DNA from: Nectonema munidae | Taxonomy: Eukaryota > Nematomorpha > Nectonematoida > Nectonematidae | Assembly: GCA_030549495.1 (NCBI GenBank) | Contig: JAUIRK010000925.1 | Span: 930,001-994,000 of the forward strand | Direction: 5' to 3' | Length of the DNA: 64,000 bases | Shown here: positions 10,417 through 23,983 of the stretch, in pieces | Layout: each line of letters begins with the position of its first letter | Numbering within the stretch: position 1 is the stretch's first letter | Translations under genes and position numbers: made by a program | Notes under the pieces: model-generated | Database searches by the model: none | What the model saw: the letters and a program-made list of their open reading frames with translations, nothing else | Told to the model about the DNA's origin: nothing

Positions 10417-12869
10417 TAAATAACGTGAAATTTTAAAACGTTTATAAAAAAATAAAAAAATAGGTTAAGCGGGTGTCTGTGTCCCTCTCGATTTTCAATG
10501 TTACCAAATATTATCCAGATATTCATATTTCTATCAATATTTCCTCAATGCAAAGTTTAATTTTGAGAAATAAAAAGTAAAGTTAAAAAATAAATCAATA
10601 AAAGTTCATCAATATTTTATTTATAGCAGCAATATGACAAATGTGGGTTAAAAAGAAGGCAAATAAAATTAAGAGTAAAATAGAAAGCGTTTGGTCGACT
10701 TTTATGACAAGGAACACTTATTTATATGCATCCCATTTCCTTCTCTACATGTGAAACATGGAAGCAGATTTAAAAAAGAGAAATACAGGCATAATGTTTT
10801 CATTTTATCATTTTGTATCCTTAGACAATTTCTGGGATTGATGAAAAGAAGTTCAATAAAGTCTTACAAAATGCAGCATCGGGAAACACGGGATGAACAA
10901 AGCAAGTGCAAAGAACATTTTCATGCAGAATGGAATAATCAAAAGGTATGAAAATTGATGAAGCAAAAATATTATAAAAAGGATGAAAAAGACCTTGATT
11001 TGAATAAAAAATTCTGTTTGGAATTTCTAAGAGGAATCTATACCAAGGCCTTACATCAAAGGGTGAGAAGCCGTTCAAAGATAAAAACCTGGAATATAGG
11101 TTACAATAAAAAACAAAACTCAGCAACTTAAAATACCAAAGGCAGATCGAAATTTCCGTGGCTTGCAAGATGCGGCAGGCATCCAAAAAGAGAGTGCCTG
11201 TCTCAGATAAGGAGCTTGGCACTCACGTTTACACGGTTTTCTTATGCTGATGAATTGAAGTTTATTATATTTGGCAAAATGTCGTTATTTGAATTTAAAA
11301 GTAAAATATATTATAAATACAACATAAAAGTGTGGCCTGAGCGGGCAACCTGAACACATTTCTTAGTAGCCCTGAGCATGTGAAACATTTAATTTAAAGC
11401 CATGTTACAAAAAAGACTTTGAAGTCAAATTGAAGAGTTTAATAAGAAATGGAACATGGACTCTAAGAAATGGATAATGCAATCTTCCATATCAACCACG
11501 AGTCGCTGTTTCAAGCATGAAGAGTTTAAATAACAATAGATAGTGAACAGGAGTAGTTGGTGACACAATGGCGCCAGGAACTAGATCGGATTCGTTTGTT
11601 CCAATTGCGTTTAAGCTAACGTCATTTTTAAAATGGAAACTTTTTATTTTGTTGGCTCCGCCATAATCTACCTACAATTTATCCAAAATTTATTAAATTC
11701 GAACTAATTTCTTTTTTGTTTTATTAAATTGCTGGAGCCCACAAATATTTAAAAAAAGTAAAAATGACACTATAGTCATTGCTAACAAAATCGCTAAAGA
11801 AACTAATGTGAAATTTACTAATAACTCAGAATAATATAAGTTTTAGTGATTAAAAATCTATTTTTAAATGATGAATTTTTAGTAAAATTTATAATTAGTG
11901 TTTTTTAATCAAATTTAATGACGTAACCTTCAACACTCTTATACTTAGTATATTTAATTAAAACTAAAGGGAAATCGATTTTTCAATCAAATTTGAAAAA
12001 CAAAAAGATTTTTATCCAGATGTCTCTCCATTAATTGTTACATTAAGAAAAGAAAAAAGGTAAGTCTTAACATTAATTATAGAGAAATAGTAACAGGTTC
12101 AAAAGATTTACATTTTGAGCCAGATTTTTTAATTCATAAGTATAAATTTATCTGTGATAAATTTCGAACGATAAAAAACAAGTTTTAGTTTTTATAAAAA
12201 TTCAATTTTGTTAGAAATTATTCTTACTTAAAAGTGAAATTAAGGATAAAAATAAGAAGAAAAAAATTCATGGATAAAAAGGGATAAATTAATGAGAAAA
12301 TTTGGTACACCGTCGATGACTGAAAAAACAACAAAAGTTGACAGGAAAAAGTTTGTGTATAAATAAGTCAAAGATCATGTAAAATTTGTTTAAACGAAAA
12401 ATATGAGCTCATCGATTTAAACTTGGCCCAAATGGACTTAGCACAAAAAGAACTTTTAAGAAGCTCTAACTATTAGAAATCTAAGTCCAAAATTGATAGT
12501 TTGCACGGTCCAACTCACTAGTTCAAAAGCACAAAGTATATATAAATCAAGAATAATATAATGGGTGAATCGAATTTAAGAGTTTTGCATTAAATATGGT
12601 AAGAGCTGCTACATCGCTAGACATTAAAGAAGCATGAGAAATATCGCCACAATAATAAGCAGGCAGTCATAATCCTATCGACTCATTAGCGCTGGTCTGA
12701 AGTTGGCCAAGTTTGCTGAACAAAAGTGTTTGTTAGTGAAGTCACTGTACAAACATCATTGCAATAAGGATTTAACCGCGAAGCAAAAATGATAAGATGT
12801 GTGAGATAGAAACTTTGGTTATAGCCTATCAATTAGTTAGAGAAGAAGAAGAAAACGCACAATTCGTTC
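10417..12869. other. 2.4-kb AT-rich stretch, no recognisable gene
   Basis: Frames exist on both strands at 10691-11222 (up to 133 codons, minus) but have no family resemblance. No terminal repeats or splice-supported exons were found. The string TGGCGCCAGGAAC near 11570 has no supporting structure around it. Confidence 0.4.
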
Positions 12870-14116
12870 TATAACGAACAGTTTTTAAATTGCATCCATC
12901 TTTAAAAAGAATCTGTCCTAGACACTTTACTTTGGCTTCAACGCAATTATTTCTTCATCTTACTTTTCCTGTTTCCTTCAAACAAACCAAGGTTATTCCC
13001 ATAAAATTGAAAGGTAATCCTTAACTAACTACCGACCTTGACCTATATCATTAATTAACAAGTTATCTAAAAATTTTGAAAAAATCATGGATAAACAACT
13101 TGTTGTGTATCTTGAAAACAACAATTTGCTATCACAAAATCAGTTTGGTTTCAGAAAGCTTCACTCAACTGAACATAATCATAGAATAGAATAACAAGAG
13201 ATCTCGAAAAAAAGAGGAAAGTATCTGAATTTTTTGGATTTTAGTCATGCGTTTGACAGCATTTCACATGGTTTGTTATTGCACAAATTATCACAATATG
13301 GATTAACTAGTCGTAGATTCCAGTTCTTGGTATTTCTCTAATTGTAAGCAAGCTGTCTCTATCAGAGAATCAAAATAATCTGAACTTCCTGTAACTTCGG
13401 GTGTTTTGCAGGGTTCAATCCTCGCTCCACTGCTATTCAACATCTATATTATGATATATTTTCGTCCAATTACAATATTCAAATGTTGTTGCTTGAAGAT
13501 GACATCTCAATTATCATTTCGATATATTTTAAGACTTATCAAAAAAATCAACTACAGTAATTTCAGACATCTCTCTTCATGGTATTGAAAAAGTCAGTGA
13601 GTTCAATTAATTAGGGTTGACTATAAATGAAAATCTTACATGGAACAATCATGTAAATAAAATCACTTCTAGAATAAATTATATTAAAAATAACAAAAAG
13701 AAATCAATTTATTATTATATAAATCATTAATCCTGCGACATTTAACTTATAGCATAATCAACTGGGGGTATAAAAATACAGAAAAATTATTCAAAATTCA
13801 AAAAGAAACCTTACGATTAATTTCCAGAATCTTTTTGTAACAAATGATTTACTCAAATTGGATGCCATTTATCTGAAACAAGCTTCAATCTTTCTATATA
13901 AATATGTACATGTAATGTTACCCTTCACTTTCATAGATTGGATCCAGTTCAAAATAATTATAACTGTCCATTAAGGCTCCCCAACCATATAGTAACCAAC
14001 TTTATAGGCTCTACAGTTGTAAAAATTCTCTGAGACATCGTTGTATCCTTTTATGGAAAGAAGTTATTTGATAGCTGTCCTTAGATAAACTTTTAAATTC
14101 ATTTAAATCCAAACTT
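12870..14116 (+). mobile_element. 5'-truncated LINE fragment (reverse transcriptase)
   Basis: This is an RT remnant of a Jockey/CR1-like LINE, more complete than its copy at 1690-2387. Fingers read NYRP near 13028 and LENNNLLSQNQFGFRKLHST near 13110. Motif A reads LDFSHAFDSISHGLLLHKLS near 13240. Motif B reads GVLQGSILAPLLFNIYI near 13400. The YADD box is altered. LGLTINENLTWNNHV follows near 13615, and a C-terminal region ends near 14100. Stops and frameshifts break it throughout. The part from 13345 on belongs to the duplicated block. Confidence 0.7.
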
Positions 14117-17003
14117 AGGATCTTTTTACTGTCAAAATTCGACCTGGTTTCTTGTAAAATGCATAACTGTTTTTCGTGTGCTCGTGGTTAATTCAACTTT
14201 AATTTCATACAATATCCTTTGTTTTAAATTTCAGCGCTTCAATCTCCTTTTTTCAACATTTTGTAAAGTTGCATTCATGATGTGTGCAGGTGATACTAGC
14301 GGATCTTTTTACTCATCTCTTGTAACATTTTCAATAATAATAATAATAATTTATTTATTGCCACTTGAATAAATTTCTCTCTTTTCTTTTTTTCAAACTT
14401 TTTATATTTGAAGTAGGGACTAATAAATTGGGATGATAATTTCAAAAACAAATTGTATAATTTAACTTTAAATGATTTTTGTAAGAATCTTGCTTTAATT
14501 CATAAGAATAGGAATTGCAGTACTTGTATATTTATGTGGTGAATAAATCTTTGAATTTTAATATTTTAGGATGATAGGTTAGGGTTTTCTAGGCCACCTG
14601 CTCTAATCTTATAATCACACACAACCCAAACCAACCAGAAAGTAGCTTAAACTACTATCTTAGATCGGTTTTAGAAAATTATTGAAATGCAGTATAATAT
14701 ATTAATTTTAATACTTTTTGGCAGAATGGGTGGTTAAACTGACTTTAACAAAGCAGACCCTAACCAACTTCAACACAAAACAAAGTTATGTTAACAATGC
14801 CTTACAATTTTTAAATCGATTCGCATGAATTCATGTGATAAACGCAAATAAACATATGTGGATGAGTTGAAAAGCTTACCGAGTTAAAATCTTTCCATTT
14901 TAATATACATCTTTAGAAACTAGCTGATTAACTTGATATTCCCAATAAAAACTACACTACTATTGCTGTCAGACTGCTTACTTAGCCTACAGTAACAGTG
15001 AAACATGCAAAGATGCATTTTGCGCAAAAGAAGAAGGGTACAATCAACAAGGACCAATTTTTGTAAAAAGAATCCAATTCTTAAATTTGACCTACACTGT
15101 ATATAATCTCAAAAATGAAGGATCAAGTAAGCACAATTAGGGTTCAATTATACAAGAGATAACAGATCAAGTGACAGAACAAGTAAAATTAGGTCGGTGT
15201 CTAAACGCCACTTTCGGATAATGAAAGATGATTTTTTGAATTCATCAAAATTTCTTAAAGTTGTAAGACAGGACTTGATTGGAGTGATGTGTCATTTTAA
15301 AAGTAAACAGGTTCACGAAAACACTCGAACTATCTAAAATATGTCAATCAAATATGTGGGTGCCGTGAAGGTTTGAAGAATTAAATTTTAATTTGTCGGG
15401 AAAAAAGACTTACTCATTCATTCAGGAAAAAAGAACATTTCCCTGAAGGGAGAGACTGATGTTTGAATTGAGAAAGAGAAGACAATGCAAAAAAGAGCTT
15501 GTTCTTGAAATCTTTTTGTTTCTTAGTGAGGTATCATCTTTACGAAGTACTAATGGTACGATGGTTACTGAAGAAGGTGTCATACGTATGATTAAATCGA
15601 AAAATGCACATGTACACTGCAACAAAGAACACCATAGGCAACAACTTAATTGCACGAATTTGCACAGGCCTCCACTCCACGTTCTCTTCCTCATTTTAAA
15701 ATATCATTTTACCTGGAGAGAGATTGATGTTAGGCATAGAGAGAGAGAGAGAGTTATTTATTCTCTTTGTTCCACGTTTGGCACGATAGATTTTATTTAC
15801 AGAAGGATTGCATTTGCATTTGAAGTCTGTTACGCTCGCTCTATTTCAACAAGGAGTTTTCCTCACTCAGTGCGTGGCAAAAGAAATGTTGAAATCTGTA
15901 AATCAAGGTGTAGCGAGCCATTTAAAATATATGCTTTACTTTTTCACAATAGATTTTCGAAGATATTTATTTAACTAGTTAGATTACATTATTAATTTTC
16001 ATTTGAATTATTTTTTATCAACAATACTAACCAATAATAATCTAAACAACAAAATAAAAAATAAGATCTGGCTGATAAAAGCCTAGCGGTCAATTCCCCA
16101 GAAGACCAACTGCCAAATAGACAACTGCATGTTTTGATTGTGCTGTTCATGGATTTGATTGGCTATTTTGTATTGAACAACAAAAAGCTTACTTTCTTTT
16201 TGCATAAAAACCATTTGAGGGCTTTTGGATATGGAAACACTAAAGGGTTCGCCTTCAGACTTGGTAGGGGTAATCTCGGGACACTTCTATACCGATTCAC
16301 GTAAAAAACGAACTCCAAAAATGGGCAACTTTTTGAGCTAAAACAATTCGAACATATGTTACTAATTTGGTCACAAACTCAAATAGGATCATTGACGCCA
16401 TTAGAGGATTTTTGGTCTATAAGTGCCCACATGTTTAAATTGAAGAAGGACTCACAGAAAAAGAATAAAACTGCTTCAAACAGTTTCATTACAAGCGAGT
16501 GTCCAAGAAGAATGTCAATGACTTGCGTTTGAAGTACACGAGTTTCAAAAGTTTATCCCAGCTTCGAAGTAGAGGCGGGAGATAATGGCTATTTGCAGTG
16601 GCACATCTTAATTTCAAGGGGACCAACTTGACAATATTCGGCCTTACCAAAACTATCTAAGGCCCCTAATAAATTTGATTACACAAAAAAATATATTTTC
16701 TACCTTTGTAACTTTCCATTTTTATGTACCAAAATTTAGTATAAATTTTTATCGAAACATTTATTTAGAGAACATGGTTCTATGTAAAAATATACTGCCT
16801 CGCTTCTTGAAATATATCTTTGCTATATTCGCTAAAAATGTTAAATTGTTTCATGTATTGAAATCACAATGCCAAAAAATGTAGAGTAAGATCTACAATC
16901 GTAAATCTTTAAGCTTCACTACTTAAGAGCGCAAGTACCAGTGCTCTATTTATGTACGAGGTAGCCAAAATATATTTTGAAGTTTAAATGTTTCATTTAG
17001 ATT
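13345..17003 (+). repeat. Segmental duplication, copy B
   Basis: Copy B of the block, about 4.8 kb downstream of copy A and in the same orientation. It lacks the 3-kb LINE, so it shows the pre-insertion arrangement except that it has 23 bp (14117-14139) absent from A. Homology begins within the LINE RT near 13345 and ends near 17003, with no repeat or target duplication evident at the edges. Confidence 0.85.
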
Positions 17004-17250
17004 TGTTTGAAGCTTAAAATGTCTTTTAAAACATCTGTTGAAAAATTATTTTATATCTACTTACAACTTAATTCTTCCTACTTGTAACAAAGGCTACTTC
17101 ACTTGTTCACATAAGGCTTTGCTGGTAGGGGCAGAGATCAGGCATGTGTCAGAATTTTTAAACTGGAGTTTATATAAATATTTTAAATAATAATGTGAGC
17201 AAATGCTACGTTTTATTTTTACAGGCTAACAATTTTTTGATCTTAATTTA

Positions 17251-17820
17251 ACGTTCAGACTAAACACCCCAAAACATCCCAAAACACCCCAAAACACGGC
17301 AAATAATTTTAAAGCATTATAAAAAAAGATGGTTAGACTAAAAACCCCAAAAAAATTTCGAAAGTTTTAAGGAGTTTTTAGGATCTTTTTGTAGTGTTTT
17401 AGAAATATTTGTCGTTTTTTGCAATTTTTTGAGGTGATTTGGGATTTTTGGGGTGTTTTGTAATGTTTTGGGATGCTTGGGATGTTTTCAGGAATTTTTA
17501 AGATCTTTTTTGTAGTGCCTTAGAATTATTTGCCGTGTTTTGTGATGTTTTGTGGTGCTTTCGGTTATTTCTGGGTGTTTTGGGATTTTTAGTCTAACCC
17601 TTTTTTGTAGTGCTTTAGAACTATTTGGCGTGTTTTCCGATGTTTTGAGGTGTTTTGGCGTATTTTGAAGTGTTTTGGGGTGCTTCCTGTTATTTCTGGG
17701 TGTTTCGGGGTTTTATCTAACCCTCTTTTTTGTAGTGCTTTAGAATTATTTGGCGTGTTTTGGGGTGTTTTGGGATGTTTTGGGATGTTTTGGGGTGTTT
17801 TGGAGTGTTTAGTCTGACCC
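17251..17820. mobile_element. Inverted-repeat element built of G-rich units
   Basis: The ends carry inverted TCAGACTAAACAC / GTGTTTAGTCTGA. The flanks repeat TTAATTTA exactly (17243-17250 and 17821-17828), an 8-bp target duplication. Inside, a unit of about 115 bp (CTAACCC, poly-T, GTAGTGCTTTAGAA, ATTTGGCGTG, then several TGTTTTGGGG decamers) occurs three times in plus orientation and once inverted at the left end. No coding region. It is a MITE or foldback of unassigned superfamily; the 8-bp duplication would fit hAT. Confidence 0.7.
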
Positions 17821-17828
17821 TTAATTTA

Positions 17829-20800
17829 ATACCCAGTACATTGTAAAATGCTAGGGCGAACCATTTAATTTTGTAGAAGATTTCATTCTACAGAGCCGAG
17901 ACTTCTATCGAGAGACAGGCGTTTCCTTTGGACTAAATATTTGCCTACTTCAAATTTCGGTGTAAAAATCCAGTGTCCGTAAGAGAAGGTTAATTTAAGC
18001 AAAATACGCTTCTAAATTCTTCTTTACCTTTTGATTCGCAATTTCTTTAATGGTATTGCAGTTACCTTTTAACTTCGTTTCTAATCCAAATCAAATGGAT
18101 TGGTACAGGCATAGCGGAATCAAAAGGTTCATAAGAGTTTGCTAAATGATACGTTCTATGGTACATACCCGTTAAAAAAGAAGCATTTAAGGACAATATC
18201 CTTCAAATGAGACGTCCTCATTGCAATTTCACTGACATTTGAATTATTATTGTCCACATTTCATTGAATTGATGAACAATTTATTTTTTTTTGTAAACTT
18301 GTAAAAATATGTGCTTATTCGGGATAAAGAAATAAATACAAACTTTGTTTTAGAAATATGTTGAAGATATTTAAACCTTAAAATAAGTTGGTTAAGGCAA
18401 AATGGAACGAAATTTTAATTTATAAAAAAAAATGCTATCCGATTTTGGGATTCTTTGGAGACAGGTTAGTTTTTTTCTACACACCACTAGTCATCCAGGG
18501 AAGACTGATTAGCGAGTCTTGTTCTAAGTCTAAATGACCAACATTCGTATTTCTTGCCTTCAAACATCGATGCCTTTACTAGATCTCCCCTGATCACTTT
18601 TCGCAAAAAGGCGCATATACTCTTTAAAAAAATTTGATCTATGCAAAAAACATGGCTTAGCTATAAATATAGAGTAGAAGCAGATAGATTAGAAGATCTT
18701 TAAATGAAAGTAAAATGTCAATATTCTGGATAAATAGATTCAAAAAAAAGATTTAGTATAGGAAAAATACAAAAAAAACTAAATTAAATCTCTCTAAAAT
18801 CTAAGTTTAATTATTCTAAATCCAAATCCTGAGAATATTCCGGTGTGAACCCAGAAGTAGTTGGTATTTGAACTAAAATAATATCAAGGGCACATTTTAA
18901 AAATTATCAGTAAAAAATATATAAATGCGAGTTATTTTGACAAATGATACCAGAAAAATCATTATAATTTATAGTTAAGAAGTATTATGATTCAAAAGAA
19001 TCTAAAACGGTGGCAAGCGATTCCACTTGGACGGAGTTTAATGTACTACAATTAGTTGATTCATCATCGCCAAACATACATCTTTCTCATGAAAAGATGT
19101 GCGGCAAGAAATATTGAATAAAGTTGAATTGAAATTGCGAGAATGTGATTGGTTGATTTATGTTTCTTTTATAATAAGTTTTACATCCTGCACAAAGTTG
19201 TTATGCTTTAATTCATTTTATCGGGGTGAGGGGTCAAATACCTATTTGTTAATATATCTCTGATTCAAAGAATTAATATGACAGATTTGGCATTTAATGC
19301 TATGGACTCCAACTATCGTACCATACACTTCAATTGTTAGGCTAATGAAAAATTGGGTTAGTATTACCAGAGTTTACATCGTCTCCAACTATGAAGTAAA
19401 AAGGTTCAAAGATGCATTTGAAGTAAGGAAGAATCAAGGTATATTTGTACTACTATAGGAAGAGTACCTATTAGTTAATCGACTCAGAATAGAAATTTCC
19501 CTCTTAACCCAAACCTATTCTTTATCATCATTAACCCAAACTCGACCCGGCTTTTTTCAAATAGGTCACATCCGACCCATATTTTAGGCAAAGGCCCCAT
19601 CACTCCTCCCATTTAGAATGTTATATAAGAAATTTTTTAACGAAAGCGGCTAGTTACATATGTAGCCGAGTAATTAATATGTATAAAATATATTTATAGA
19701 TCTAAATAAACTTATATACAAATTTATAGAAAAGAATTTATTTCTCATGAATGAGATAATGAAAAAAGATAGATAATGGTAACAAGAAAATGCAAACTTT
19801 GGCTCTCGTACATGATAAAAGATGTAGGATGCGAGGATAATCAAAAGGCAGCAGGGCTGCTGAAATAATGAAGTATAAATATATAAAAATACTTATAAAA
19901 AATCATTGAAGAGTATTATAAGGTTTTGACGTAAGCACATTGTCTTTCATTCGAGTATAATGCATTTGGAATAAAAGAGTTAGGTTTATGCAAGCCACCC
20001 TATAAAATATATAGACACGAAAAACAAATGCTGTTGAAACTGCTGTAGTCAAACTCTCGTACAAGTGTAACGGAGCAAGAAGGAAGACTCGTACCCTGAT
20101 GTGTATGTATTTTTTAGATCATTTTCCAATTTGGAAGAGGAGCAAGAGCAGATGGAAATAATATGTGAGTTCGAATTGTAAAAGAATGCGAGTTTGTGGC
20201 GCGCTTAAAGATGGGTGGGGTGGGGGACAAGAAATTCTCTTGTTTCATCATTCGCAAAGCCATTTTTAGTATACCCCAAAAAAGAAAATAAGAAAAGTGT
20301 CCTGAATTGATAAGACTGAAACGTAAGTGTGGTAAAATTAGATTTAAAAAGTAAAAGCTATACAAATGTGTTTTTGTCTAAGATGTGATGTTTCCCAGTA
20401 AGGAATTGCTTATATATAACTAAAGCTAGGAGGTTGAACTTATTATCAACCATAATAATCATTTCAAACTTAGTCAACAAATAAAAAGGGACTAGCATAT
20501 AAAACAATATGAGAGAAGTTCATGCAAAAAGATTTTTTAGAGTTGTGCAAAGCAGTATGCCCTTATATTATGCAGTGTTTTAGTTTTCTTTATTTCATTC
20601 AACAAAACGTTTTTCTATTTTTGAGTAAAATGGAAAAGTTATTGCAGAATAAAAAAGATTTGCGGAAAATCTGTGAGATCTGTGGACGAAAAAATGAGTA
20701 AATATTTTAAATATTTTAAATGAATACTGTATAAATAAAATTTCTAGTACACAATTCTCTACTGTTTGTTATACGTCAAGAGGCTTTGTGTAAAGTTCGT

Positions 20801-22128
20801 GAAAAAAGAAGAGTAAATAACGGAAATCAAGCGAAATCCCTTCTTTACAAATTTGCAAGCACGAAGAGCGTGGAAGCGAGATAAGATTTAGTGAGTAGTT
20901 ATCCCCTTAGTTAATGAAATTTACAAACTCCGATAAAAGTTAGAAAGTACAACTCGCTTCGTTGTACTTTCACGATGCATCAAAGCACATGCAATAATGA
21001 TATATTGAAGAGAAAAGAGACGTGTTTCTTCCATAAATTTAAATTTGAATCCCAAAAGCATAGGCCAAACTTCAAGACGAGAATCTTTTTTTATCGTCTT
21101 TACAAATCTGCAAGACTCATGTGAATCAGCATTCTATAGAGATCTTTAGCTGGTCAATAAATTTAGACGTATCATGCCTTTCTGTCTTTGGTAAAATGAC
21201 TTAAATTTGGTAGAAGTGCAATTATAAATAGTATTCTGTTTCATCTACGCAATTCTATTATACACACATATAAGTCTAAATATATTACTCTTCACATTTA
21301 TTGATTATGAAAAATCCAGATCAGATCATATTGGAAATTTGGAAGATGATGATGGCTTGGATTAAGTTGGTTATGAATGATAATTAAATTTAGCCCAGGA
21401 AATGAAATATTATTACAAATTATTATTCACGCCAAAACTAAATAATAATCAGTACAATAAGAAAGACTAGTGATAAAGTTTTCATTGGCGATTAAATTGA
21501 TCTGGGAGATTTTTTGAAGAAATGACAAAGTCCACAATAAATAAGTAAAAATATTAAATTAAAATAGGGGGATGAGACATTTTAAAACTGCATGTACAAG
21601 AAAAGGCAGTAGTGTGATGGATGGAACGAAAGAGCTTTGCCTCTAAAAATCTATTGTGAACTGGTTATAGGTTCTGGTGAGATCTAAGGAAATCAGAATT
21701 CCCAATTCAGAATTCATCGTTTTAATTGATTGACATTGAGTTTCTATTAAGAAAACCCTTTCAAAAACGCCTCACTCCGAGTTTTCAATATGGCGTTCAG
21801 TGACTACTACACCAATAAGGTTTATTTATTTCACGTAGTTTTCTTTTATGATAAGATGGGCACATCTCGTAAAAGAGCCTTGTGTGTTTTTCTAAATTAT
21901 TATCAAGAGCGACATAATACAGAAAAATTAATACATTTATTCAAGTTTTGGTCAATTACCATGTTGTCCATTTTTTGAATAATAAGAAAGTGTTTGCTTA
22001 ATTCGATTATAAGTCGAGTTCAAAAACGAAACTCCTAACAATCTAACTTTCAGCCACAAGCCGTTCGGTCATTAATTGTGAAGGCATAATTGAATAAACA
22101 AAAAAAAACCAGAATTGGTCTGATATAC
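17829..22128. other. 4.3-kb AT-rich stretch, no recognised gene
   Basis: No conserved protein motif, terminal repeat or convincing exon was found. A minus-strand frame at 20114-20365 and a plus-strand frame at 21790-21978 are short and unsupported. Confidence 0.4.
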
Positions 22129-22134
22129 TTTATT
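22129..22134 (-). promoter_or_regulatory. Poly(A) signal AATAAA
   Basis: AATAAA on the minus strand, about 60 nt after the stop codon of the predicted terminal exon 22194-22307. Position and distance suit a 3' end. Confidence 0.5.
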
Positions 22135-22193
22135 TCATACACAGATAAGAAATTAACATAGCTTTGTTTTGTCAAGCTGAACATATGGTATAC

Positions 22194-22307
22194 TCAAAAT
22201 AATTTCAAATCAATGAGGTCTATCATCTGATTGTGCAAACAGTTATAGAGCTTGTTCTTCCGCTTCTCTTCTCTCAGTTCAGCAGGTCGTGCCTTTTTGC
22301 CAGAGAC
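22194..22307 (-). CDS. Probable terminal exon of an unidentified host gene
   Basis: The minus strand has a strong acceptor (pyrimidine-rich TTCATTTCTTCAG) at 22308. It is followed by 37 codons in phase 0 beginning VSGKKARPAELREEKRKNKL, ending in IDLIDLKLF and a stop. The exon is richer in G+C than its surroundings and is strongly charged and helical. An AATAAA follows about 60 nt past the stop. Together these are what a real last coding exon looks like in this genome. I do not recognise the protein. A compatible preceding exon is proposed at 22434-22528. The probable first coding exon at 28079-28289 is on the same strand and could belong to the same gene, with the hAT at 24503-27257 in an intron. 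Confidence 0.5.
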   Translation of the reverse strand, partial: VSGKKARPAELREEKRKNKLYNCLHNQMIDLIDLKLF

Positions 22308-22433
22308 CTGAAGAAATGAAGTTCCAAACTTTGTAAATTTCAGTAAATGTTAGGCAGTTCAACGCAGACATAAAATAGCAAAGTGGAATCATTTTTCGAT
22401 TTCGCGCTTTCCTGAGAAGTATATTTATTTCAC

Positions 22434-22528
22434 GAAGTATAAATGCTTGAAGTAGAAGAGATTTTTGTAAGTACTGGCATATGTACTCCATGTTTGTTCA
22501 TAAGGTTTGCGGACATACCGATCGCGAT
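22434..22528 (-). CDS. Possible internal exon, same gene as 22194-22307
   Basis: An acceptor (TTGCCACTAG) at 22529 opens a frame reading RDRYVRKPYEQTWSTYAS and on to YFKHLYF. A GTGAAA donor lies at a codon boundary, compatible with the phase-0 start of the next exon. The resulting intron is 126 bp. The donor is only moderate, and a GTATGT near 22515 is an alternative. Function unknown. Confidence 0.28.
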
Positions 22529-22548
22529 CTAGTGGCAAGTATTGTCAC

Positions 22549-23823
22549 TAATGCTAAATGATTCCACTAAGGTGGATTAATAATTTCTGTTCGATTTAAA
22601 AGAAAAAAAGCTTGGCTTGTATTCAAGGATATGCGACAATTACAAAATCATAGAATACAAACACTTAACAAGACTCTTGGAGAAATATTTAAAATTTAGG
22701 AAATGAGTGGTTCACTTCAGAACCCGCAAAAAAAGATGAAATATTCGTTGTACATTTTTCATCCAGCATTTTTCAAAATTTTTAGGGCAAATGTCATTGC
22801 AGCGATCGTCTTATGAAAATTATCCAGAAGGGCAGGCCGAGACTTAAAATTTAGGGCTTTAAAATAAAAAAAAGAATCTTTTATATATTTTTTATAAAAA
22901 ACATAACAGATCCCAAAAGAGACAGTAGGAGCCTGTGTTAAAAAGCGTGCATTGGAAGGTATAGCAGACAATAAGACATCTTCAACTTCTTCATAATCAT
23001 ATAAATCATTACTTAATTCGTTTGTAAATTTTAGGCAAACACACATAAATAAACAAGGATATATGTTTTATTAGGAGAAGCAATAAAACGTGTTATCAAT
23101 GCTTCAAGACTTGTCAACTGATTTAACAATTATTTAGTAATTAAATTTCTAGATGGCGTTCAAATTCGAAATGAATACATATTCTTTCTTTCATTCATTC
23201 ATAGCATTACAAAGAATTTGAAGATTGAATTAATGATGATAGCCATAATTTTATTAAACATTGCTCAGCATATACATACACCATTTTTTTCTGGTCGTAA
23301 GCAGCAATTTGAGTTTTGTTCCATAAACGCAAATTAGATTTACTAGAAATATCTTTTTCAAAAATTATTATTACACGATAAACGAATATAACGATTTGGA
23401 AAAACTTAAAAGTAATTACATATTTACCAATTCCAATTCGTTTTATTTGATAAAAGAATGAAAAAATCTGATAATAAATTAAAATAACATATTTCTAAAT
23501 ATAACAATTTTAATAAGCTCGTCCTTTTTCAATTAAAGAAAATCACTTTATTTGGTCTTGATCAAGAGACATCATGTCCAAAGAACAACTTTGATCATTG
23601 CCAGTGGTCTCAAAGTTGGCTGTAAGTTAAAATACTTTTTAATTAAGTCAATTTTTAAGTTGATTTACAAAGATTCTTGTTTTAAGTATTTTCGTTTTAG
23701 TTTGATATAAATGAAACAATTATTTAAATATATTACAATATTTATAAAAATACTCAAGTTGAAAAAAATCAAAATTTTTGTAAAACTTTAAAATGTTTGA
23801 AATTTGTAAAAAGATACTACAGT
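22549..23823. other. AT-rich stretch, one unsupported frame
   Basis: A minus-strand frame at 22759-23046 (95 codons, with a YDYEEVEDVLLS segment) has some coding look but no clear acceptor or family. It could be a further exon of the 22.2-kb gene. Confidence 0.3.
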
Positions 23824-23983
23824 AAAATAGAAAAAGAATAAACTAAATTACAAAAATCAAACTTGAAAAAACGAACTAAACTGAAAAAAGAAGGAACTTA
23901 AATTGAGAAAGCACAAACTAAAATTGGAAAAATACGAACTAAATTGAGAAAAGATGAACTAGAATTAAAAAAGATGAACTTAA
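23824..23983. repeat. Degenerate minisatellite, about 21-bp unit
   Basis: About seven imperfect copies of a unit close to AATTGAGAAAAGACGAACTA occur in tandem. Copies differ by substitutions and 1-2 bp indels. Confidence 0.6.

Noticed and set aside
10691-11222. Opposing frames of 86 and 133 codons
   Set aside because: No domain, no splice support; the composition suggests chance.
8862-11445. 28-bp inverted match between 8862-8892 and 11415-11445
   Set aside because: Too short and not extending; no element ends associated.
11560-11590. TGGCGCCAGGAAC resembling a retroviral primer-binding site
   Set aside because: No flanking long terminal repeats, polypurine tract or gag/pol sequence nearby; chance match.
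22759-23046. 95-codon minus frame as a further exon of the 22-kb gene
   Set aside because: No convincing acceptor or donor and no family; left as unsupported.
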